Shown: in pieces, positions 1 through 7,100 of the stretch
Position numbering within the stretch: the first letter of the stretch is position 1
How the letters are laid out: every line of letters starts with the position of its first letter
NCBI GenBank assembly: GCA_003554665.1
Contig: PWGY01000027.1
Coordinates: forward strand, 1 to 7,462
From: Bacteroidales bacterium
GTDB taxonomy: Bacteria > Bacteroidota > Bacteroidia > Bacteroidales > UBA7960
Direction: 5' to 3'
Length of the DNA stretch: 7,462 bases
The notes under the pieces: generated by a model
Database searches by the model: none
The model's input: the letters and a program-made list of their open reading frames with translations, nothing else
What the model was told of the DNA's origin: nothing
Made by a program: the position numbers and the translations under genes

Positions 1-224
1 TAGCCAAAAATGACGGCCAGGACTTCATCATGGATTACCGGCTGATCTATTGCCTGCGCCACGGACTCCCGCTGGATCAGGATGTATACGATGCTGCCGA
101 ATGGTCTTCCATCATAGAACTGTCGGAAAAATCCACAGACAATTTCAGCATGCCTGTTCAGATTCCCGACTTCACCAGGGGAGCTTTTCAGGAAATCGAC
201 AAAGTGACCTATTTCAGAAAATAG
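1..224 (+). CDS. C-terminal end of a Gfo/Idh/MocA-family protein, probably GH109 alpha-N-acetylgalactosaminidase (5' truncated)
   Basis: The reading frame is open from base 3 and ends at the TAG at 222-224, giving 73 visible residues; the start lies upstream of the window. The visible tail carries [20 protein letters not shown], then [10 protein letters not shown], a short helix with LSEKS, and PDFTRGAF. From knowledge of the family, this succession ([23 protein letters not shown] followed by PDFTRG) is typical of the C-terminal domain of Gfo/Idh/MocA proteins of the GH109 type. Those use a tightly bound NAD to remove alpha-linked GalNAc, and many are exported. The Rossmann domain and catalytic residues are outside the window, so activity cannot be judged, and a related dehydrogenase acting on another sugar is possible. 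The stop is 51 bp before the next start on the same strand, so co-transcription is plausible. Confidence 0.8.
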   Translation, partial: AKNDGQDFIMDYRLIYCLRHGLPLDQDVYDAAEWSSIIELSEKSTDNFSMPVQIPDFTRGAFQEIDKVTYFRK

Positions 225-275
225 AAATAGGCTACCTTATATATTTAATTCACCATTTAAAAGTCATTATCAGCC

Positions 276-2633
276 ATGACCCAGGATCATTCTACACATA
301 TTGCAGACCGGTTTTTTGAATCGCCGGTTGAAAAAGCCTTTGTAAAAGAGTCAGGCATTGATAAAATGTCTGCAAACATCCCCTACGTATGTGTTGACAA
401 CTTCCCAAAACTGGGATTGTTGACCTCATTGCGTTTTCTTGAATGGGTGGCGGAAAACCCGAATGGGGTCATCAGCCTCCCCACAGGTAAAACGCCGGAG
501 TTTTTCATCAAATGGACACAATACCTGCTCGACAACTGGGACAACCAAAACGGCAGGGAAATCAGGCAAAAATATGGGTTGACAGTCAAAGAACGACCAT
601 CGCTGAAAGACCTGCACTTCGTGCAGATTGATGAGTTCTACCCCATCCCGTCAAGCCAGAAAAACAGCTTCTATCATTATGTGATGAATTACTACATTGA
701 CGGTTTCGGTCTGAATCCGGACAATGCCTTGCTTATCAATTGCGATGAGATTCCCCTGGCCCGGGGTAAACATTTCTCGGAGGTTTTCCCGGATTACAGG
801 GTGGATCCTTCTCTCCGCTACCGGGAGTGCCACTCCCGCATGGAAGAATTGCAACAGCAATCACTATTTATGATTGACAACTGGTGCAGCCAGTTTGAGG
901 AGAAGATCCGCGAAAAGGGAGGGATCGGATTCTTCCTTGGCGGACTTGGTCCTGACGGGCATATTGCCTTCAATGTCCGGGGATCAGACATTTTCAGCAC
1001 CACCAGGCTGACTGAGACCAACTTTGAGACCCAGGCCGTGGCAGCAGGAGATCTTGGAGGAATTGAGATTTCGAAAAACAGGCTGGTGATCACCATCGGG
1101 CTGGAAACCATCACGTATAATCCGGATGGCGTCGCCATCATTATCGCGGCAGGTGAAGCCAAGGCCAAAATGGTAAAAAAATCCATTGAAACCCCCATCA
1201 ATAATATCTATCCGGCCACCGTGCTGAATAAACTGAAAAACAGCCGGTTCTACCTCACCGAGGGAGCTGCTTCAAAGCTCTCCGACAGCGTCAACAGGTT
1301 TTTTCAAAGCAAACCATGGCCCCATGAAAAGACAGAGTTGGCTGTGATCAAGCTATGCAAAAAACTAGACAAGTACGGGCACCATCTGACCAAAGATGAC
1401 CTGAAAGAAGATAAATACTGCAAACTGATTCCCGATATTGGTGCGCAAACAGTAACCTCTGTGTGTGACAGCATCGAGAAAAAAATCTACCGGGGCATGC
1501 AGCAGGAAGAAAACCAGGTGTTCCTGCATACCGGCCCCCATCATGACGACATCATGCTTGGTATCCTGCCCTATATCTCCAACCATATCAGGGTACCGTC
1601 CAATCAGTTCCATTTCTCAGTTTTTACCTCGGGGTTTACCGCGGTTACGAATAAATTTGTCATCGAAATCCTGGAAGAAACCAAAGAATTTATATGGAAA
1701 GGTCAGATCCAGATGCTGGATTACCCTGACTTTTTCTTGCATGGCTATAAATACAAAAGCGATAAGGATGTGTATCATTACCTGACCAGGGTGGCTGCAG
1801 GAGATCACAAAGAACGCCGGAGAGGGGTATGCCACAGAATCGTCCGAGCCCTGGTGGAAATCTATGAAGTACAAAGCAAGGATCACCTTGCAGAGGTGAT
1901 CAACGAAATATTACTTGTACTGAGAAACAGCTACGACGGGGAGAAAAATCCGCCGGACATTCAGCGCCTGAAAGGAATGATCCGCGAATTTGAAGAAGAA
2001 TTGGTTTGGGCCCATTACGGTGTTCAGGTCAAAAATGTGAGTCATGCCCGCCTGGGCTTTTATAAAGGTGACATTTTCACTGAACAACCGGAGCAGGAAA
2101 GGGATGTACAACCAATCCTGGAGATGCTGAGAAACCTCAACCCCACAGTTCTGAGCCTGGCCTTCGACCCGGAAGGCAGCGGGCCTGACACCCACTACAA
2201 GGTGCTGCAGGCAATTGCAGAGGCCGTACGTCTGTGGAGCAGGGAAAAGGATCTTTCGGGGCTGCGGATATGGGGCTACAGAAATGTGTGGTATCGTTTC
2301 AATCCGGCCGAAGCCAATGTCATATACCCGATTTCACTGGATGCCATGGCAGCCATGAACGATGCGTTCAGTTCCTGTTACGTGAGCCAGGTTGATGCCT
2401 CTTTCCCAAGCTACGAGCACAACGGCAAATTCAGCGAACTGGCACAGAAGATCTGGGTAGAACAGCTCAATGACCTGCAGATTTTGCTTGGAAAGAATTA
2501 CTTTTACCAGAACAAGCACCCGAACATCCGGGCAAGTCATGGGATGCTTTTCCTTAAAGAAATGACCGTGGAAGAGTTCCTGTCTAACGCCAGGGCATTG
2601 AAGAAGTCGATGGAGGGGATGATTAAGGATTAA
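276..2633 (+). CDS. NagB-like glucosamine-6-phosphate deaminase domain fused to a PIG-L/LmbE-type deacetylase domain
   Basis: The 785-residue protein has two enzyme folds. Residues about 35-345 form a NagB/6-phosphogluconolactonase-like domain: SLPTGKTP (67-74) is the sugar-phosphate loop, QIDEFY (117-122) matches the DEY motif with the general-base Asp at D119, and GGLGPDGHIAFN (222-233) holds D227 and H229. The next residue is V234, where E. coli NagB has catalytic Glu148. Residues about 412-690 resemble PIG-L/LmbE zinc-dependent N-deacetylases: GPHHDD (420-425) stands for the usual AHPDD, and GPDTH with H640 may supply the third ligand. An insert of roughly 100 residues (about 490-600) parts the two motifs. 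The fusion is known in Bacteroidota (for example BT_0258 of B. thetaiotaomicron, about 660 residues), so this copy is long. No signal peptide is seen, so it is probably cytoplasmic. Start 276 is chosen because residues 1-30 look like ordinary protein; ATG 366 is the alternative. No clear Shine-Dalgarno is present; the AT-rich 51-bp leader has TATATTTA (240-247), a weak match to the Bacteroidota -7 box. True substrate unknown. Confidence 0.88.
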   Translation: MTQDHSTHIADRFFESPVEKAFVKESGIDKMSANIPYVCVDNFPKLGLLTSLRFLEWVAENPNGVISLPTGKTPEFFIKWTQYLLDNWDNQNGREIRQKYGLTVKERPSLKDLHFVQIDEFYPIPSSQKNSFYHYVMNYYIDGFGLNPDNALLINCDEIPLARGKHFSEVFPDYRVDPSLRYRECHSRMEELQQQSLFMIDNWCSQFEEKIREKGGIGFFLGGLGPDGHIAFNVRGSDIFSTTRLTETNFETQAVAAGDLGGIEISKNRLVITIGLETITYNPDGVAIIIAAGEAKAKMVKKSIETPINNIYPATVLNKLKNSRFYLTEGAASKLSDSVNRFFQSKPWPHEKTELAVIKLCKKLDKYGHHLTKDDLKEDKYCKLIPDIGAQTVTSVCDSIEKKIYRGMQQEENQVFLHTGPHHDDIMLGILPYISNHIRVPSNQFHFSVFTSGFTAVTNKFVIEILEETKEFIWKGQIQMLDYPDFFLHGYKYKSDKDVYHYLTRVAAGDHKERRRGVCHRIVRALVEIYEVQSKDHLAEVINEILLVLRNSYDGEKNPPDIQRLKGMIREFEEELVWAHYGVQVKNVSHARLGFYKGDIFTEQPEQERDVQPILEMLRNLNPTVLSLAFDPEGSGPDTHYKVLQAIAEAVRLWSREKDLSGLRIWGYRNVWYRFNPAEANVIYPISLDAMAAMNDAFSSCYVSQVDASFPSYEHNGKFSELAQKIWVEQLNDLQILLGKNYFYQNKHPNIRASHGMLFLKEMTVEEFLSNARALKKSMEGMIKD

Positions 2634-2791
2634 GGTTAGTCGAGGGCTATCGCCCTCTCCGGTTAGTCAGCGCACAGCGCTGACGGTTAGTCGGGGGCTG
2701 ACGCCCCCTCCGGTTGGTCGGCGCTGCTGCGCCTCCGGTTGACGGGTGCTGCGCACCCCTGGTTGTTGGTTGGTCAGCGCTGCGCGCTGAC
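2634..2791. repeat. Array of six small hairpins separated by GGTTAGTC-like spacers
   Basis: Directly after the nagB-like stop codon come six units starting at 2634, 2661, 2685, 2712, 2737 and 2761 (steps of 27, 24, 27, 25 and 24 bp). Units 1-3 open with GGTTAGTC, unit 4 with GGTTGGTC, unit 5 with GGTTGAC, and unit 6 with a longer GGTTGTT-containing lead. Each then folds on itself: GAGGGC/GCCCTC (2642-2657, loop TATC); GTCAGCGC/GCGCTGAC (2666-2684, loop ACA); GGGGGC/GCCCCC (2693-2708, loop TGAC); GGCGC/GCGCC (2720-2733, loop TGCT); GGGTGC/GCACCC (2744-2758, loop TGC); GTCAGCGC/GCGCTGAC (2773-2791, loop TGC). Arm sequences change between units while pairing is kept, so structure seems to be what is conserved. 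No T-run follows any stem, so these are not classic intrinsic terminators, though they could still protect the upstream mRNA 3' end. A dispersed REP-like element is an alternative. Confidence 0.85.
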
Positions 2792-2880
2792 AGTTGTTGG
2801 TTCCAATAGCCAAAGGGGTGGGAAAGCTGCCGATGGGTCGGGAAAGGGGCGAAGAAGTTGTTGGTTATTCATTGTTGCAT
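2792..2880. other. Intergenic remainder with GTTGTTGGTT direct repeats, no gene seen
   Basis: This is the middle of the 278-bp gap between the NagB-like gene and galE. The decamer GTTGTTGGTT occurs at 2762-2771 (inside the sixth hairpin lead), 2793-2802 and 2857-2866. Between the last two lies a purine-rich stretch with no convincing reading frame. An open frame starting at 2739 crosses this area but has no recognisable protein features and overlaps galE by more than 100 bp, so it is not called. No clear Bacteroidota promoter (TTG plus TAnnTTTG) was found. Confidence 0.5.
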
Positions 2881-2897
2881 TGATCCCGAAGGGATCA
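2881..2897. promoter_or_regulatory. Perfect 7-bp-stem hairpin just upstream of galE
   Basis: TGATCCCGAAGGGATCA is a perfect inverted repeat: arms TGATCCC (2881-2887) and GGGATCA (2891-2897) with a GAA loop. It ends 14 bases before the galE ATG at 2912, leaving an AT-rich stretch (CATATTACTGATAC) that has no Shine-Dalgarno. A stem here in the mRNA would lie next to the ribosome landing site. It could affect initiation, be an operator, or be a dispersed palindromic repeat; the sequence alone does not decide. Confidence 0.55.
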
Positions 2898-2911
2898 CAT
2901 ATTACTGATAC

Positions 2912-3943
2912 ATGGCAAAAAAAATTCTGGTTACCGGCGGTGCCGGATACATTGGATCACACACAAGCATCGTTCTGCAGGAAGCAGGCTATGAAGTGCT
3001 TATCATTGACAACCTTTCCAATTCGGATGTAGCTGTCATTGACCGCATTGGAGAAATCACCGGGAAAAAACCCGGCTTCACCCAGCTCGACCTTTGCAAC
3101 AGCGAAGACCTGCATGCCTTTTTCGACAGGCATCCTGATATTGAAGGGGTCATTCACTTTGCCGCACACAAGTCGGTCAATGAGTCTTCAACCTATCCAT
3201 TGAAATATTACCACAATAACCTCACAGGAACAATCAACCTCCTGCAGGCCATGCAACGGTCCAATTGCTACAACCTGGTCTTTTCTTCTTCCTGTACAGT
3301 TTACGGTCAGCCCGATCAGCTACCGGTTTCCGAAGATGCCCCGCTTAAGAAGGCATTCTCACCCTACGGCAATACCAAAAGGATGTGTGAAGAGATCATA
3401 CATGACCAGGCAGAAGCAGACAGTCTGCAGGCTGTTGCGCTGCGGTATTTCAATCCCATCGGTGCACATCACTCTGCCCGCATCGGGGAGCTTCCGGTTG
3501 GCATTCCCAACAACCTGGTACCCTACCTGACACAAACAGCGGCAGGTAAAAGAGACAGCCTGAAAGTTTTCGGACAGGATTACAACACCCATGACGGTAC
3601 AGGGATCAGGGATTATATTCATGTGGTGGATCTTGCGGAAGCCCACCTGAAAGCGATCAGCCGGCTGCTGGAGCAAAATAACAATGAGGCTTTCGAGGTA
3701 TTTAACCTTGGTACGGGCACCGGCTACAGTGTTCTGGATATCATCAAAACCTTTGAAAAAGTCTCAGGGGTCCGGGTCAGGCACGAAATCACCGATCGCC
3801 GTGCCGGCGACATCGAAAAAGTGTGGGCCGATCCGGCAAAAGCAAACCGGGAGCTGGGGTGGAAGGCTCGATTCGGGCTCGATGATATGCTGCGCTCAGC
3901 ATGGGCCTGGGAGCAATCAATGGCATCCCAAAGTGATTCCTGA
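2912..3943 (+). CDS. galE: UDP-glucose 4-epimerase (GalE), possibly also acting on UDP-GlcNAc/GalNAc
   Basis: A complete 343-residue short-chain dehydrogenase/reductase epimerase (E. coli GalE has 338). It interconverts UDP-galactose and UDP-glucose in the cytoplasm through a keto intermediate on bound NAD. Visible motifs are TGGAGYIGSH (8-17) for NAD binding, DN (33-34) at the NAD ribose, HFAAHKSV (82-89), FSSSCTVYG (124-132) with catalytic S127, SPYGNTK (150-156) with catalytic Y152 and K156, RYFNPIG (178-184), the substrate segment GTGIRDYIHVVD (229-240), and NLGTGTGYSVLD (265-276). By alignment of AYWADASKA in E. coli with KVWADPAKA here, V304 takes the place of Tyr299. Small residues at that site let epimerases accept N-acetylated sugars, so dual specificity is inferred. 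Start 2912 puts the Rossmann motif at the normal distance; no Shine-Dalgarno is seen. The last 13 codons and the stop form the first unit of the downstream repeat array. Confidence 0.96.
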   Translation: MAKKILVTGGAGYIGSHTSIVLQEAGYEVLIIDNLSNSDVAVIDRIGEITGKKPGFTQLDLCNSEDLHAFFDRHPDIEGVIHFAAHKSVNESSTYPLKYYHNNLTGTINLLQAMQRSNCYNLVFSSSCTVYGQPDQLPVSEDAPLKKAFSPYGNTKRMCEEIIHDQAEADSLQAVALRYFNPIGAHHSARIGELPVGIPNNLVPYLTQTAAGKRDSLKVFGQDYNTHDGTGIRDYIHVVDLAEAHLKAISRLLEQNNNEAFEVFNLGTGTGYSVLDIIKTFEKVSGVRVRHEITDRRAGDIEKVWADPAKANRELGWKARFGLDDMLRSAWAWEQSMASQSDS

Positions 3944-4148
3944 GCCCGGCTGTGGACATGGAAACAATTACCGACATCCAGAAGTGATTCCTGAGCCCGG
4001 CAAGGGGCCGGAGCAATTTCCGGTATCCCGAAACGATTCCTGAGCCCGGCAAGGATCCGGGGCAACTTCCGGCATCCAGAAGTGATTCCTGGGCCCGGCA
4101 AGGATCCGGGACAATTTCCGGGATCCCGAAACGATTCCTGAGCCCGGC
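3900..4148 (+). repeat. Five tandem 49-51-bp repeats, the first being the 3' end of galE
   Basis: The core GATTCCTGAGCCCGGC occurs at 3935, 3986, 4035, 4084 (one base changed, TGA to TGG) and 4133, spaced 51, 49, 49 and 49 bp. Full units are 3900-3950, 3951-4001, 4002-4050, 4051-4099 and 4100-4148. Unit 0 covers the final galE codons and uses the core's TGA as the stop. Read in the galE frame, unit 0 gives WAWEQSMASQSDS and stop; unit 1, 51 bp on and still in frame, gives WTWKQLPTSRSDS and stop. Later units have lost two bases but still carry QxPxSRxDS-type codons in their local frames. Units 1 and 3 share CAGAAGTGATT while units 2 and 4 share CCGAAACGATT, an A-B-A-B pattern; units 3 and 4 differ at 7 of 49 bases. 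The array fills most of the 235-bp galE-lacZ gap. CCCGG/CCGGG pairing within units could form weak stems. Confidence 0.9.
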
Positions 4149-4178
4149 CGGATATAACATGATGAAAAAAATTGTAAG

Positions 4179-7100
4179 ATGAAAAGAATTGCAGGTTATA
4201 CCATCATTATTTCGTTGTTGATGGCATTGGGTGGAGGACCATGCCAGGGGGCGCCGGGTGAAGGTGGTCCATCATACAAGCGAACCGGGATAACAGAATC
4301 AGGGCATGAGCACCCGGGTTCCGAAAACCCGCATCCGGAAAGCCCGAACCCGGAAAGCCCGAGCGCTGAAAGCACAGACTCTGAAAGCACAGACGCCAAC
4401 CCCCCCGGCTCTGATAGCAGAGGGGCGAAAATTCCGGGATCTGAAATCCGATCCTCGGATTTTTCGCGCTTTGAAAACCGGAACCCTTTCGGCACGGGGT
4501 CTGAATATGCGGAAAAGGCTAAACCAGACTGGGAAAACCCTGCCGTATTTGAAATCAACAAAGAACCCGGGCGGGCTGCATTCTTCAGCTTCGGGAGCAG
4601 GGAACAAGCCATTGCAAACGATCCCTCGCAGTCACGCCGCCATCTGAGTATGGACGGCACATGGAAGTTCCATATTGCCTCAAATCCGGATCAAAGACCT
4701 GCGGGATTTCAGGACCCCGGGTATGACACCGAAAACTGGGAAGAGATACAGGTTCCCGGGAACTGGGAAGTTCAGGGCTTTGACATCCCCATTTATGTAA
4801 ACCATCCCTATGCCTTTGCAGACCCCCGTAACCTGATCACTGACCTTGATGAAGGCCCTGACCCGCCCCGGGTGCCCCGTGATTATAACCCGGTGGGATC
4901 TTACAGAAAAGAGGTGAAGATCCCGGACACATGGGATGGACAGGAAGTTTTCATTCACTTTGGATCAGTAAAGTCGGCTTTTTACCTTTGGGTCAATGGC
5001 CACAAGGTGGGTTACAGCCAGGGCAGCAAACTGCCCACTGAGTTTAACATTACAGACCATCTCCAACCCGGAGAAAAAAATGTGGTGGCCGCTGAAGTTT
5101 ACCGCTGGAGTGACGGATCCTACCTCGAATGCCAGGATTTCTGGCGCATCAGCGGGATCGAGCGCAGCGTGTATATGTACACACAACCCAGGCTTCGGAT
5201 ACGTGATTTTGAAGTGGTGTCTGTGCTGGACGAAACCTATTCCGACGGTCTTTTCCAGCTGGAAGTGATGCTGGAAAACCACCGGATGAAAACAGACGAT
5301 GTTGTTGTTTCATACATCATTAAAGATGAAGATGGCCATAAGGTGGCCGGTGAAAAGCTCGACCAGGCAAAGGTACACCGGAATTTCTCCCATAGCTTTC
5401 CGGAGGTAAGCATTCCATCAGTGAACAAATGGAGTGCTGAAAACCCTTACCTGTACAACCTTGTTCTGACATTAAAAGACGGTCAGAACAACCAACTGGA
5501 ATCGATCAGCAGGCAGATCGGATTCAGAAGCATAGAGACTGAACGCGGACAGCTGCTGGTGAACGGCGTTCCCGTGGTGCTGAAAGGAGTCAACATACAT
5601 ACCCACAACCCGGAACTGGGACATACCCTCACCGAAGAAATTATGAAGGAAGACATCAGGCTTCTGAAGCAAAACAATTTCAATGCCGTTCGTTTGGCCC
5701 ATTACCCATTTCCTGAGCGCTGGTACGAATTGTGCGACAAGTACGGGCTGTACGTGGTGGATGAGGCCAACATTGAATCGCACGGAATGTATTACGGGCC
5801 GGAATCCCTTGCAAAAGACCCTGACTGGATGGAAGCCCATCTTGACCGGCTGACACGAATGGTTAAGCGAACGCGCAACCACCCCTCGGTAATCATATGG
5901 TCCATGGGCAATGAAGCCGGAAACGGGATCAACTTTTACGAAGGCTACCACGCCGTAAAGGAGACCGATGCCACCAAAAGGCCGGTACAATATGAAAGGG
6001 TGGAAACCGACTCACGCTATGTGTTTGGATGGGAGTGGAACACCGACATCATTGTACCCCAGTACCCCGACCCGGCATTCCTGAACTGGTTTGGAGGTTT
6101 CAAGTCAGAAAGACCGCTCATTCCATCAGAGTACTCCCACTCCATGGGCAACAGCACCGGAAACTTTGCCGAATACTGGGAAGAGATCTATCGCCATCCC
6201 CAATTACAGGGAGGCTTCATCTGGGACTGGGTCGATCAGGGCCTGTATGAAACAGACGAAGAAGGCAACCGGTTTTTCGCATACGGTGGTTACCATGGTG
6301 AAGATATGCCCACCGACGGCAATTTCCTGCTTAATGGCATTGTGTTTCCTGATCGCGAGCCACAGCCGGCCATCGGCGAAGTCAAATATGTTCAGCAGCC
6401 CATCCGGTTTTCGCTGCTGAGGGAAAGAGACGGGATTGCCCGGCTGCTCATTGAGAACCGCTACGATTTTACCTGTCTTGGAGGCTATTCTTTCGACATC
6501 TTCGTCAGGGCCGACGGACAGACACTGCATCATGTCAGCATGGACACACTGGATATACCGCCACACAGCAGCAGCGTTGTGGAGCTTCAACTACCGGAAA
6601 ACATCAGAATAGAACCCAATACGACTTATTACCTGGAACTGGAAGCACACCAAAAACAGCCCTCATGGTCATTTATGGACAACCACACGGTGGCAACAGA
6701 ACAATTACGACTCCCGTGGTATGAGGAACAAACACACGAAAGAACTTCCGTTGAAACCATCACAGCGGAAGAAACCGACGGTTCTCTCCGGCTGTATAAC
6801 AACAACTTTTCAATCACCTTTAACTCAGAGACCGGGCAGATCACGTCATGGCAACATCATGACAGGGAACTCCTTCGGAAAGGCCCGTCACCAGATTACT
6901 GGCGTGCTCCCACCGACAATGATTTCGGCAGCGGGATGCAGGAAAACAACATAGACTGGAAGAAGGCCACCCTGGAACATATGCTCGCCGGGTTTGACTT
7001 CGAAGCTGACGGTGACAACAGCCACATAAAGGTGGTAAGCAGTTATGACCTGAGCGCAGTGGACGCTACCACCCGGCTCACCTATAACATCTTTGCCGAT

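Noticed and set aside
2642..2708. Intrinsic terminators after the NagB-like gene
   Set aside because: The stems are strong and GC-rich, but none is followed by a T-run on either strand, so a standard Rho-independent terminator cannot be claimed.
2634..2791. CRISPR array
   Set aside because: The repeated part is only about 8 bp, the units are 24-27 bp in all, and the variable parts are self-complementary stems rather than unrelated spacers; no cas gene is present.
2739..3032. A 97-codon plus-strand frame across the gap into galE
   Set aside because: It overlaps galE by over 100 bp in another frame, is built largely from intergenic repeat sequence, and shows no recognisable protein motif.
3724..4160. 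Minus-strand open frames with repeated AGLRNHFG/AGLRNRFG-like peptides across the repeat array
   Set aside because: They run antisense through galE and the 49-51-bp repeats. Because 49 is not a multiple of three, successive units are read in different frames, so the repeated peptides are a by-product of the DNA repeat and not a gene.
4196..4660. Minus-strand 154-codon frame opposite the lacZ linker, with periodic Ser/Gly/Leu-rich peptides
   Set aside because: The periodicity mirrors the 15-bp repeats of the lacZ linker on the other strand. The plus-strand frame is continuous with a clear GH2 enzyme, so this is a shadow.
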